Positions 47,701 to 55,598 of a DNA stretch of 64,000 bases are shown here, piece by piece. Where the stretch lies: contig NZ_RCWC01000032.1 of the NCBI RefSeq assembly GCF_018448935.1, forward strand, positions 1 to 64,000, given 5' to 3'. Made by a program: the position numbers and the translations under genes. Each line of letters starts with the position of its first letter. Position 1 is the first letter of the stretch. The DNA comes from Photorhabdus noenieputensis (GTDB lineage Bacteria > Pseudomonadota > Gammaproteobacteria > Enterobacterales > Enterobacteriaceae). A model generated the notes under the pieces. It was not told where the DNA came from, made no database searches, and saw only the letters and a program-made list of their open reading frames with translations.

Positions 47701-48249
47701 TTAATGATAATCCAGCCTGAACCGAACCGTGGTTCGATACTGCCCCGCTTGCAATAACTGGTGATTACCCACCAATCGCATCGCGTAATTAAGCGTCATC
47801 TTCCCTGCCTGTAAGTCCCCCACCGGTAGTGGAGTTCCCGGATGCGCCTGATTGCCGTATGTATCTGTAATTTGTAATGCCACTCCTTGAGCCACACCAG
47901 ATAACCGGAAATTGTTCCCATCCGGCACCCCGTCAAACGTCACCTGAAAGCGGTGCCAATCGGGTTTACCCAAGGTGGCGGAAGTCAGTACACAGTTAAT
48001 CAAACGGATGGAAAAGGGGCGAACGGGTCCCTGTCCATCATGTATCATCCGGCTTACCGGGATTGTGGCTAACTCAATCGTCTGGTCACGGCTACCTGCG
48101 TCAATTGCACAGGCCGTATCAATTATGGTGCCTTGCATGCTAACGCGACCATATCCTTGCGTTCCTCGTGAAGCAGCCGTTTCAGCTTCAATAACACAAG
48201 AAAACATTAACAGGCAGGGCGCTACAACAACGGCAGCATATCGACTCAT
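47701..48249 (-). CDS. Minor fimbrial subunit (MrpB-like)
   Basis: About 182 residues, signal peptide ending VIEA. Pilin features: MQGTIIDTACAIDAGS with the first Cys, LINCVLTSA with the second and RTTVRFRLDYH at the end. Start ATG 48249 follows GGAGAGAAG; an ATG at 48276 has no SD. It is the second gene of the operon as mrpB is in Proteus. Confidence 0.84.
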   Translation of the reverse strand: MSRYAAVVVAPCLLMFSCVIEAETAASRGTQGYGRVSMQGTIIDTACAIDAGSRDQTIELATIPVSRMIHDGQGPVRPFSIRLINCVLTSATLGKPDWHRFQVTFDGVPDGNNFRLSGVAQGVALQITDTYGNQAHPGTPLPVGDLQAGKMTLNYAMRLVGNHQLLQAGQYRTTVRFRLDYH

Positions 48250-48288
48250 CACTTCTCTCCAGCTAAACTTATTCAAAACTTTTGATTA

Positions 48289-48318
48289 GGAAACGCCCGC
48301 CTCCCTGTCAGCGTTTCC
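48289..48318 (-). terminator. Hairpin between major pilin and the rest of the operon
   Basis: GGAAACGC (48289-48296) and GCGTTTCC (48311-48318) pair across 14 bases, 15-44 bp after the pilin stop. Partial termination or 3' stabilisation here would yield more pilin message than usher message. Confidence 0.55.
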
Positions 48319-48332
48319 GTGCATGAAAAGAC

Positions 48333-48872
48333 TTATTGATAAGTCAACTGGAAGTTGGCAATGCCGGTGAAATTACCCGGAACAACAGCATCAGGTGAAG
48401 TATCCCCCTGAAGATAGGCAGCAAAACGCAGATCATTATTACCATCACGCAGAGCGACAGCCGGTGAAGGGGTACCTAGTTTGATTTTGTTACCACCCGC
48501 ATCAGTGATCGCAATACCCGCACCTTTAGCAATTCCTTCGATACCTAGCAAACCATCACCGCCGGTGATGCTAGATTTAGCGCCAACAAACGTCGTGGTG
48601 ACTGTACTTATCGTTTCAGTCGTACAGTTATCTAAAGAAATTTTGAATGGCGTGGAAGAAGAACGGCCACCGTTTTGCAAAGATAAGCTAGAAATAGAGC
48701 CTAGTGGGACTACCTGATCAACTGTTTCCGGGGTGATAGAACAAGGTGAATCAGTAATAGACCCGGTAAAAGTCACCGTTCCGTGACCTTGGCTAGGATT
48801 CGCTGCATTGACAGAACCCGCAGCCAAAGCTACACCTAACCCCAGGGCCATAACCAATTTATTCAATCTCAT
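48333..48872 (-). CDS. mrpA: Major fimbrial subunit (MrpA-like pilin)
   Basis: About 179 residues. Signal peptide MRLNKLVMALGLGVALAAG with cleavage near SVNA-ANPSQG. Mature pilin has TFTGSITDSPCSITPE (first Cys), SLDNCTTE (second) and FQLTYQ (donor strand). I start at ATG 48872, with AAGGAATT nine bases upstream; the longer frame to 48956 has no signal or SD. It is first in the operon, downstream of the invertible promoter segment, so its expression should be phase-variable. Confidence 0.93.
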   Translation of the reverse strand: MRLNKLVMALGLGVALAAGSVNAANPSQGHGTVTFTGSITDSPCSITPETVDQVVPLGSISSLSLQNGGRSSSTPFKISLDNCTTETISTVTTTFVGAKSSITGGDGLLGIEGIAKGAGIAITDAGGNKIKLGTPSPAVALRDGNNDLRFAAYLQGDTSPDAVVPGNFTGIANFQLTYQ

Positions 48873-49007
48873 GTGAATTAATTCCTTGAATTTAAGGATA
48901 AAATACCCAATACCATAAAAAAATAACCGTGCAGGATTCCAGCTCCATGCACCCAATATTCAGCGCAAAATAATTTAAAAATATCGGATTAATATTTTTC
49001 TAAACCA

Positions 49008-49027
49008 AACAAAATGCACCAAACTGT
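49008..49027. repeat. Left inverted repeat of the fimbrial phase switch
   Basis: AACAAAATGCACCAAACTGT, 19/20 identical to the reverse complement of the right repeat at 49295-49314. It lies between the pilin and recombinase genes, where P. mirabilis mrp has its recombination site. Confidence 0.87.
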
Positions 49028-49156
49028 TTTTTTTAGTCAAAAACACTAAGAGTGCATAATATTTCGGAGTTAACACTTGAAAAAATATATTAATTTGAAC
49101 TTATAATCTAATTAATCGATTAATATTTGATTGAATTCAGATGAACCCACTAATTT

Positions 49157-49185
49157 TTTACAATAAATTAATGGCAGAGTATAAA
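49157..49185 (+). promoter_or_regulatory. Candidate sigma-70 promoter inside the switch, pointing right
   Basis: TTTACA (49157-49162), 17 bases, then TATAAA (49180-49185): each hexamer matches the consensus at five of six positions. It is the best promoter I found within the segment and faces the recombinase gene. Confidence 0.55.
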
Positions 49186-49294
49186 AAATAGTAAAAAATA
49201 ATCAAAAAAAATCATATATTATAAATAGTTAAGCATTGGCAATTTGGCATTACACAAAATTTGACTTAATCAGTCGTTTTATAGGAACATATTT

Positions 49295-49314
49295 ACAGTT
49301 TGGTGCATTCTGTT
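49295..49314. repeat. Right inverted repeat of the fimbrial phase switch
   Basis: ACAGTTTGGTGCATTCTGTT; its reverse complement differs from the left repeat at one position. It lies about 240 bp upstream of the recombinase start. Confidence 0.87.
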
Positions 49315-49556
49315 CAGTTTCTTTTTATTGTTAAATAATTTCCAAATATATAATTACAAAGCTAACAAGTTGATATTTTCTATTAAAAAATGGCTATTTA
49401 TAACTATCTAAAAACGATATTTATAGATTTTTGTCAAAATCAATAGAGTTACCAGCTAATAATTTTATAGAAGTTCTATTAATTGATATATTCCGGTAGA
49501 TTAATATTATTTTTCTACCTATAACTATCCGCCCCAATTGCACAGGAATTATTTTC

Positions 49557-50129
49557 ATGAAGAAACGTAAGTTTTTAACCAGATATGAAATTAATGCGAT
49601 TTTAGAAAAAGCACGTCAGGGACGTCACGCCGAGCGAGATTATTGCATGTTATTGATGTGCTTTATTCATGGTTTTAGAGTGAGCGAACTATGTAATCTA
49701 ACGTTATCCGATCTTGATCTTAGTTCGGAAATTATTCACGTCAGGCGATTAAAAGGGGGATTATCAACAACACACCCGCTAATACCCGAAGAAATTAAAG
49801 CACTAAATCAATGGCTTAATATTAGAAAAAGTTGGCGAGAATCAGATACGGAATGGGTCTTTTTATCACAAAAATCAGGGGCTATTTCACGCCAGCAAGT
49901 TTATGGTTTATTAAAACGTTATGGCAAGCAAGCATTAGTTAATATTTCACCTCATCCACACATGTTAAGACATGCTTGTGGTTACGCTCTCGCTGATTTA
50001 GGAAGAGATACACGCCTTATTCAAGATTACCTCGGTCATCGAAATATATCCCATACCGTTATTTACACCGCAAGCAATGTGAAACGATTCTTCAAGATAT
50101 GGGAGGCTCCTACGAAAGGACTCGATTAA
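49557..50129 (+). CDS. mrpI: Tyrosine recombinase of the fimbrial switch (MrpI/FimB family)
   Basis: A 190-residue short tyrosine recombinase with all catalytic residues: R41 (GFRVSEL), K66, H135 and R138 (HPHMLRHACG), H161 (LGHRN) and nucleophile Y170 (VIYTASN). It has only the catalytic domain, like FimB/FimE/MrpI. Divergent from the fimbrial operon and next to the inverted repeats, it should flip the promoter segment. Ends 81 bp before a bidirectional hairpin terminator. Confidence 0.95.
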   Translation: MKKRKFLTRYEINAILEKARQGRHAERDYCMLLMCFIHGFRVSELCNLTLSDLDLSSEIIHVRRLKGGLSTTHPLIPEEIKALNQWLNIRKSWRESDTEWVFLSQKSGAISRQQVYGLLKRYGKQALVNISPHPHMLRHACGYALADLGRDTRLIQDYLGHRNISHTVIYTASNVKRFFKIWEAPTKGLD

Positions 50130-50210
50130 TTTCAATATTTTTTATGTAAGATATGTAACATGAGAAACTATTTCTCTTTGAAACAAAAAATCATCTCATT
50201 ATTCAATTGT

Positions 50211-50244
50211 AAAAATCCTCGTCCATCTATTGATGAGGATTTTT
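50211..50244. terminator. Hairpin terminator after the recombinase gene
   Basis: AAAAATCCTC (50211-50220) and GAGGATTTTT (50235-50244) pair across 14 bases. The A- and T-rich ends make it usable from both strands. Confidence 0.78.
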
Positions 50245-50396
50245 ATTCGATAAAATCGTTATTCATCTCATAAGATATTACCTATTATTTCTTATAATTA
50301 CTTGTTTAGAAAAAAATAAATAAAACCATGTATTTAAGGGTAATTTAAACAATAAATTATATTATTACATAAATGGATATTTTCACAGGAATGAAG

Positions 50397-50437
50397 AAAA
50401 TAAAATCACTGGAAATTATACCCTGTTTTCCAGTGAT
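50397..50437 (-). terminator. Terminator of PixA pair 1
   Basis: ATCACTGGAAA (50405-50415) and TTTCCAGTGAT (50427-50437) are a perfect 11-bp inverted repeat; on the - strand TTTTATTTT follows. An identical stem follows pair 2. Confidence 0.8.
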
Positions 50438-50496
50438 AGCCTGCTGACTTTTAATATTTCATGGTTAATTTATTCAGTTTTTAGGTAATGTTAAAT

Positions 50497-51093
50497 TTAA
50501 TCAGCTACTTGAATATTTGGAGAATGAGAAAGATAGCCAATAAGATTACCCGTGTTGTCTTTAACATTCCATCTTTCGAAAATGGATATATACCATGAAT
50601 ATTTGGCTATGCCTGGAGTACGTAATTTAGATCCTTGATTGAAAATATTACGAGTTTCAAACACGACAGGATAGTCTTGGTTCGTCCCTGACGTTGCCCC
50701 TTTACTTGGGGCCGCCACTTGAGATATAGCTGAAGTTAGGGTCGGTGGCGAAACTAGCGATTGGGTACCTACCCCGGCCATATGATATAGAAAGACCTGA
50801 TCATCAAATTGAGCTGATAGGGTTGAAGCTCGCCATCTAACGATATCCCCCACCTTACCTTGAATTAAAAGTGTACCTTGAGCATTATTTTTGGGAATAT
50901 AGATATTATTTTGAGAGGTAATGTAATAAATATATTTATCACCCATTACCGTTGGTTTGCTAGGGTCCGGACTAATGGCCTTACCCAGATCGTTTGTGAT
51001 AGCTTTTACATCAACAACGGCAAGAACATCAATAAATTGTACACCAATAGCGGATTTTATATCATCCGGATCTGCATATTCAATATTATTCAT
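50497..51093 (-). CDS. AidA/PixA inclusion-body family protein (pair 1, second gene)
   Basis: A 198-residue member of the AidA/PixA family, named after the Xenorhabdus inclusion protein PixA. The family pattern is QFIDVLAVVDVKAI at the start, then YYITSQNNIYIPKNNAQGTL, GDIVRWRASTLSAQF and SKYSWYISIFERW-type ending (SWYISIFERW). Nearly identical to the gene at 52314. No signal peptide; cytoplasmic inclusion or regulated abundant protein. Lies 39 bp after its partner gene. Crystal formation is inferred from the family. Confidence 0.85.
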   Translation of the reverse strand: MNNIEYADPDDIKSAIGVQFIDVLAVVDVKAITNDLGKAISPDPSKPTVMGDKYIYYITSQNNIYIPKNNAQGTLLIQGKVGDIVRWRASTLSAQFDDQVFLYHMAGVGTQSLVSPPTLTSAISQVAAPSKGATSGTNQDYPVVFETRNIFNQGSKLRTPGIAKYSWYISIFERWNVKDNTGNLIGYLSHSPNIQVAD

Positions 51094-51132
51094 AATACCA
51101 TTCCTATTTTTACATATTGGTTTTATAAGTAT

Positions 51133-51714
51133 TTAATTATCCAGAACTTTAATGAAAGGATCATGACAAACATATCCAATGAGTTGTCTTTTACGATATA
51201 TTTTCATATACCAGGTATATTGACCGTATCCCTCTTTCTGAGCCGTCGAGTGATGATAATATCTTGTTATTAATCCGCCACTATTTTCTCCATCTCTTTT
51301 ATATACTACACTACTTATATTATTATTATCATCTTTAGCCAAATAAGGAATAGAAATATCACCAAAATCAAGTTCCGGTAATGATATAAGCGTAACACCA
51401 CCACCACCAATTGCTGTTCCTGTCATTTGGCATAAAAGTACTGTATATTCAAATTGCTGTGTCAAAGACATTGGTCTCCATCTAATGACATCACCAACAT
51501 TGACAGTTATCTCCAACTCGCCTTTAGCATTATTTTTAGGCGCATAAAGATTCCCAGTACTTGTTATATAATAAAAATAATCGTTAGATACCGCTTTTGC
51601 AGTTCCTAATGTTTGTGATTTACTTAAATCATGACGACTAACGATAGCTTCTGCATCGACACAAATCAGAATATCTACAACTTGATCTTTCAAAATCGTT
51701 ATAGAGTCACTCAT
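51133..51714 (-). CDS. AidA/PixA inclusion-body family protein (pair 1, first gene)
   Basis: A 193-residue AidA/PixA family protein. Stretches include DQVVDILICVDAEAIVSRHD, YYITSTGNLYAPKNNAKGEL and VIRWRPMSLTQQF. It belongs to a different subgroup from its downstream partner (Q-rich FEYTVLL compared with DDQVFLYHM). It heads the bicistron; the conserved palindrome sits 77-100 bases upstream of the ATG. GGAG precedes the start. Confidence 0.85.
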   Translation of the reverse strand: MSDSITILKDQVVDILICVDAEAIVSRHDLSKSQTLGTAKAVSNDYFYYITSTGNLYAPKNNAKGELEITVNVGDVIRWRPMSLTQQFEYTVLLCQMTGTAIGGGGVTLISLPELDFGDISIPYLAKDDNNNISSVVYKRDGENSGGLITRYYHHSTAQKEGYGQYTWYMKIYRKRQLIGYVCHDPFIKVLDN

Positions 51715-51790
51715 ATCTCTATCTCCTTCACAATAAAGTGTTAGATTGTTTAATAATCATCTTTTATATTAATAAGTAAGACCAAAAAAA

Positions 51791-51814
51791 CCACTAATAT
51801 AAATCATAGTTTTT
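51791..51814 (-). promoter_or_regulatory. Conserved operator-like palindrome upstream of pair 1
   Basis: On the - strand: AACTATGATTTATATTAGTG. The same block occurs upstream of pairs 2 and 3 at almost the same distance (77-100 bases). Its TATGA-N6-TtAGT layout resembles a degenerate CRP/FNR half-site pair. Regulator unknown. Confidence 0.5.
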
Positions 51815-52217
51815 AAAATCAAATTACTTGTATTTTTATAATGATTTTCCAGCATATAAATAAGACTCACATTAATATTGAATTACAAAATTATTATTTC
51901 TAGTATTAAATCACTACTTGTAAACATAAGTCATTCAACATTCTCTCTTGCGTTAAAGTTATACTTTCCTGATATTTAACTATGAAATTATTTTTTTCAT
52001 AACTAACAATAAAAACACTGAGTAAAAAATAAAATATCGAGTAATTAATTTAACTTTAAACCTTTAGTTTAATAATAAAATAAGGGAAAACTTTATATAT
52101 TTGGTCAGTAATATGGCAGTGAAACTTTTATATTAAATATCATTCTGCCTACCCTTGGCATAACACATATATCAATCAGTTGAATAATTAGATTACCATT
52201 AATCATCGTAAATGAAG

Positions 52218-52254
52218 TAAAATCACTGGAAATTATACTCTGTTTTCCAGTGAT
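52218..52254 (-). terminator. Terminator of PixA pair 2
   Basis: ATCACTGGAAA (52222-52232) and TTTCCAGTGAT (52244-52254), the same stem as after pair 1, with TTTTAC following on the - strand. Confidence 0.78.
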
Positions 52255-52313
52255 AATTTACCAACTGTTAATATTTCATGGTTGATTTATTCATTTTTTA
52301 GGCAATGTTAAAT

Positions 52314-52910
52314 TTAATCAACGACTTGAATATTTAGAGAATGAGTAAGATAGCCAACAAGATTACCAACGTTGTCTTTCACATTCCATCTTTCGAAAAT
52401 GGATATATACCATGAATATTTGGCTATACCTGGAGTACGTAATTTAGATCCTTGATTGAAAATATTACGAGTTTCAAACACGACAGGATAGTCTTGATTA
52501 GTCCCTGACGTTGCCCCTTTGCTTGGGGCCGCGACTTGAGATATCGCTGAAGTTAGCGTTGGTGGCGAAACCAGCGATTGGGTGCCTACCCCGGCCATAT
52601 GATATAGAAATACCTGATCATCAAATTGAGCTGATAGCGTCGAAGCTCGCCATCTAACAATATCCCCTACCTTACCTTGAATTAAAAGTGTACCTTGAGC
52701 ATTATTTTTGGGAATATAGATATTATTTTGAGAAGTAATGTAATAAATGTATTTATCATCCATTACCGTTGGTTTGCTAGGGTCCTGACTAATGGAATTA
52801 CTCAGATCGTTTGTGATAGCTTTTACATCAACAACGGCAAGAACATCAATAAATTGTACACCAATAATGGGTTTTATATCATCTAGATCTGTATATTCAA
52901 TATTACTCAT
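52314..52910 (-). CDS. AidA/PixA inclusion-body family protein (pair 2, second gene)
   Basis: A 198-residue protein nearly identical to the gene at 50497, differing mainly near the start (DLDDIKPIIG compared with DPDDIKSAIG) and the end (GYLTHSLNIQVVD). The start and the 39-bp gap to its partner are the same as in pair 1. Both genes of the pair are displaced by exactly 1817 bp from pair 1, which points to one tandem duplication event. Confidence 0.85.
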   Translation of the reverse strand: MSNIEYTDLDDIKPIIGVQFIDVLAVVDVKAITNDLSNSISQDPSKPTVMDDKYIYYITSQNNIYIPKNNAQGTLLIQGKVGDIVRWRASTLSAQFDDQVFLYHMAGVGTQSLVSPPTLTSAISQVAAPSKGATSGTNQDYPVVFETRNIFNQGSKLRTPGIAKYSWYISIFERWNVKDNVGNLVGYLTHSLNIQVVD

Positions 52911-52949
52911 AATACTATTCCTCTTTTTATATATTGGTTTTATAAGTAT

Positions 52950-53531
52950 TTAATTATCTAGAACTGTAATGAAAGGGTCATGACCAATATATCCGATTAG
53001 TTGTTTTTTACGATATATTTTCATATACCAGACATACGAACCACGCCCCGCTCTCTGGGCTATTGACTCATGATAATATCTTGTTATTAGCCCGCCGTTA
53101 TCTTCTCCATCCCTTTTATATACCACACTACTTATATTATTATTATCATCTTTAGCCAAATAAGGAATAGAAATATCACCAAAATCAAGTTGTGGTAATG
53201 TTATAAGCGAAACGCCATTGCCGTCATTAACTTGTAATCTCATGTAGCATAAAAGTATTGTATATTCAAATTGCTGCGTCAAAGACATTGGCCTCCATCT
53301 AATGACATCAGCAACGTTAACAGTTACCTCCAACTCTCCTTTGGCATTATTTTTAGGCGTATAAAGATTTCCAGTGCTTGTTACATAATAAAAATATTTA
53401 TTATGTACTGATTTTGCCGTCCCTAGTGTTTTTGATTTACTTAAATCATAATTACTAAGGATAGCTTCTACATCCACACAAATGAGAATATCTATAACTT
53501 GATCTTTCAAAATCGCTATAACGTCGCTCAT
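52950..53531 (-). CDS. AidA/PixA inclusion-body family protein (pair 2, first gene)
   Basis: A 193-residue homologue of the gene at 51133. It is more diverged than the second-gene pair: for example VDVEAILSNYDLSKSKTLG compared with VDAEAIVSRHDLSKSQTLG, and MRLQVNDGNG compared with MTGTAIGGGG. The SD and the leader palindrome are shared with pair 1. It keeps the IRWRPMSLTQQFEYT core of the family. Confidence 0.85.
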   Translation of the reverse strand: MSDVIAILKDQVIDILICVDVEAILSNYDLSKSKTLGTAKSVHNKYFYYVTSTGNLYTPKNNAKGELEVTVNVADVIRWRPMSLTQQFEYTILLCYMRLQVNDGNGVSLITLPQLDFGDISIPYLAKDDNNNISSVVYKRDGEDNGGLITRYYHESIAQRAGRGSYVWYMKIYRKKQLIGYIGHDPFITVLDN

Positions 53532-54066
53532 ATCTATTCTCCTTCACAATAAAGTGTTAGATTGTTTAACAATCATCTATTATATTAATAATTCAGTTAA
53601 AAAAAACCACTGATATAAATCATAGTTTTTAAAAATAAATTATCCATATATTTAAAATAATTAATTTAATATATAAATAAATTCCATATTAATATTGAAA
53701 TGAAAAATTATTATTTTTAGTATTAAATCACCATTTGCAAACATAAATAATTCAACATTCTCTCTTGAGTTAAAGTTATACTTTTGTGATATTTAACCGT
53801 AAAATTAATTTTTTACTGTTATTTATAAGAAATTAACAATAAAAATATTGTAGTAAAAATAAAATATTAAATAATTAACTTAACTATAAATTTATATTTT
53901 AATAATAAAATGAAAATAAATTTAATATATTTAGTAAGTAATATGGCAGTGAAACTTTAAGTTTTTATATTTAATACCATTCTGCCTATCCTTGGCGTAA
54001 CACGTATATTAATTCGTCAAACTAAAATACTAAGTTACATTAGCTAGTTAAATAGTTAGATTACAA
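53532..54066. other. Intergenic region of the PixA array (unit 2/3 boundary)
   Basis: About 535 AT-rich bases, recognisably related to 51715-52200, including the operator block (53607-53630) and ATATGGCAGTGAAACTTT near 53940. The terminator stem found after pairs 1 and 2 is missing here, so pair 3 ends without it. No other gene seen. Confidence 0.5.
53607..53630 (-). promoter_or_regulatory. Conserved operator-like palindrome upstream of pair 2
   Basis: On the - strand: AACTATGATTTATATCAGTG. Contains TGAT-N4-ATCA, the core of an FNR/CRP-type site. Lies 76-99 bases upstream of the pair 2 start. Confidence 0.52.
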
Positions 54067-54657
54067 TTAATCTTCAGAAATAACGATACTAGTTAATGGC
54101 GTATGATAGCAATAACCAACAAGCTTATTTGAGTCATCATAGATAGATAGATACCATGCATATTGAACTATACCAGGTCTACGCAGCGTAGATTTTTGAT
54201 AGTAAATATGTCTTTTTTCATAGAAAAAATCGGATAAAGGCTCTTGTGGCAATTCAATAATATCTTCTTTCGGAGGCATTAGCGCTTTTTTAATCTTGGG
54301 AACAACAACATTCGTTAATGTATATATAGTCATTGGTTGAGAAATGCAATCATCAGCATCCTTTTTTTCCAGACGATATAAAAACACCTTATGGTTAAAT
54401 TGAGCAGATATGCTAGAAGATTGCCACCTAACCATATCACCTACCTTACCTGTAACTTTAAGTGAATTTGTAGCGTTTTTCTCGGGAGAATATGCTTGAT
54501 ACTCAGTGGTAATATAATATAACAAGTTATCATCAATTTTAGTCGGCTTTTTATAATCCTGGCTCAGACGGTCAAACTTATTTAAGATAGATTGCACATC
54601 AATACAGATTAAAATATCTATACTCTTAGAAAATTCAGCATTATCATCAGTATTCAT
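54067..54657 (-). CDS. AidA/PixA inclusion-body family protein (pair 3, second gene)
   Basis: A 196-residue family member, clearly more divergent: SIDILICIDVQSILNKFDRL, YYITTEYQAYSPEKNATNSL, DMVRWQSSSISAQFNHKVFL and an RRPGIVQYAWYLSIYDDS end. The middle (about 105-145) is Lys/Pro-rich and unique. Its position, second in the pair, and its Ser-Ile-Ser-Ala-Gln-Phe block tie it to the 50497/52314 subgroup. Confidence 0.83.
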   Translation of the reverse strand: MNTDDNAEFSKSIDILICIDVQSILNKFDRLSQDYKKPTKIDDNLLYYITTEYQAYSPEKNATNSLKVTGKVGDMVRWQSSSISAQFNHKVFLYRLEKKDADDCISQPMTIYTLTNVVVPKIKKALMPPKEDIIELPQEPLSDFFYEKRHIYYQKSTLRRPGIVQYAWYLSIYDDSNKLVGYCYHTPLTSIVISED

Positions 54658-54693
54658 AATGTTGGCCCTATTATCTTATATTGATTTTGTAAT

Positions 54694-55215
54694 TTACAAA
54701 ACGTGAACAAAAGAGCTATGAGAAATATACCCAATTAACTCAAGGTTATAATGTATGCTTATTATAAAAGTCAATTTTTCTCTACCTGATTTCTTACCTT
54801 CTGATTCTATATAAGATTGTGTTACAGATTCTACTCCATATTTAAACGGTGTACCGGGTAACTGCTTATCATCTTGTTCTGGGTAATTGACCCTTGTGAC
54901 TTCTTGAATATACTTTATCGGTGCGATAGTTTTATAACTATTTTCTTTAGTTTTTTTGTATAAGTTTACTGAATGTATTAATTGTTGAGTTAAAGATATT
55001 ACTCTCCACCTGACAGTATCGCCGACACCCACTTTTACTATCAATTTACCCGTAGCATTATCTTCAGGTATATCAGCATTTTCATTATTAGTAATGTAAT
55101 GAAAATATTTATTATCTACCATTGCAGGGTTGTCTGGATTTGTTCCCAGTTTATTGTAGTTATTAATAATACCATCAACATCCACACAAATAAGAACATC
55201 TACAGTTTCATTCAT
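54694..55215 (-). CDS. AidA/PixA inclusion-body family protein (pair 3, first gene)
   Basis: A 173-residue member, shorter than its homologues in pairs 1 and 2 (193). It has TVDVLICVDVDGIINNYNKL, HYITNNENADIPEDNATGKL and VRWRVISLTQQLIHSVNLY. It is the first gene of the third bicistron, 36 bp before its partner; the operator block (55294-55316) lies 79-101 bases upstream of its start. Confidence 0.82.
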   Translation of the reverse strand: MNETVDVLICVDVDGIINNYNKLGTNPDNPAMVDNKYFHYITNNENADIPEDNATGKLIVKVGVGDTVRWRVISLTQQLIHSVNLYKKTKENSYKTIAPIKYIQEVTRVNYPEQDDKQLPGTPFKYGVESVTQSYIESEGKKSGREKLTFIISIHYNLELIGYISHSSFVHVL

Positions 55216-55293
55216 TTTTTTACCCCTTCATTGGATTAAGTCGCCCTAAGAGTCCTCTATCACTCTAATAATTAACTACTAAACCTGAAATAA

Positions 55294-55316
55294 CTACTGG
55301 TATAAATCACAGTTTA
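55294..55316 (-). promoter_or_regulatory. Conserved operator-like palindrome upstream of pair 3
   Basis: On the - strand: AACTGTGATTTATACCAGTA. Here the left half is TGTGA, a perfect CRP half-site. The alignment with the two other copies makes this a shared control site for the whole array. Confidence 0.52.
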
Positions 55317-55510
55317 GATAAGAAATTTACTTATATATTTATCAGAAATCTTTTTAGACACAGCCAAATCCTACCGATAATTTATTGTTTTAAAAAAGAA
55401 TTCAAATCAAATTAATATCATGACGATATTAGTTCATAAACAGATTAGTATTCTTTTAAAAGGTAAAACAATATATGTCATCAGCATTTAACTAAAGTGT
55501 GAGCGATTGC

Positions 55511-55543
55511 ATAAGGGATTTCCTCAAAGAGGAAATCCCTTAT
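55511..55543. terminator. Perfect hairpin downstream of the phosphoethanolamine transferase gene
   Basis: ATAAGGGATTTCCTC (55511-55525) and GAGGAAATCCCTTAT (55529-55543) are a perfect 15-bp inverted repeat with a three-base loop. No strong T run on either side, but the stem should act as a terminator or as an mRNA end. Confidence 0.7.
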
Positions 55544-55598
55544 CTTCATACAATTTTACTCAATGATTAAATCATCAATTGATATTTTTCGACAAGAA

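Larger units (their letters stand above)
49008..49314. promoter_or_regulatory. Invertible promoter element (fimbrial switch)
   Basis: A 307-bp segment bounded by 20-bp inverted repeats with 267 bp between them, between the pilin gene and the divergent recombinase gene. Size and position agree with the 252-bp element of the Proteus mrp operon and with the Photorhabdus mad switch. The best sigma-70-like promoter inside it (49157-49185) points away from the pilin gene in this sequence, suggesting the OFF orientation. Orientation call is inferred from one promoter match. Confidence 0.83.
51715..52313. other. Intergenic region of the PixA array (unit 1/2 boundary)
   Basis: About 600 bases, AT-rich. 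It holds the promoter/operator of pair 1 (51791-51814), a block repeated in the next gap (near 52112 and 53940, ATATGGCAGTGAAACTTT) and the terminator of pair 2 (52218-52254). The gap is part of the duplicated unit; no other gene is seen. Confidence 0.55.
55216..55598. other. Intergenic region between pair 3 and the phosphoethanolamine transferase
   Basis: About 380 bases. It holds the leader palindrome of pair 3 (55294-55316) and a perfect hairpin (55511-55543) ending the transferase transcript. Otherwise AT-rich with nothing identified. Confidence 0.45.

Noticed and set aside
48873-48956. 28-residue N-terminal extension of the major pilin
   Set aside because: It precedes the signal peptide and has no SD; the true start is 48872.
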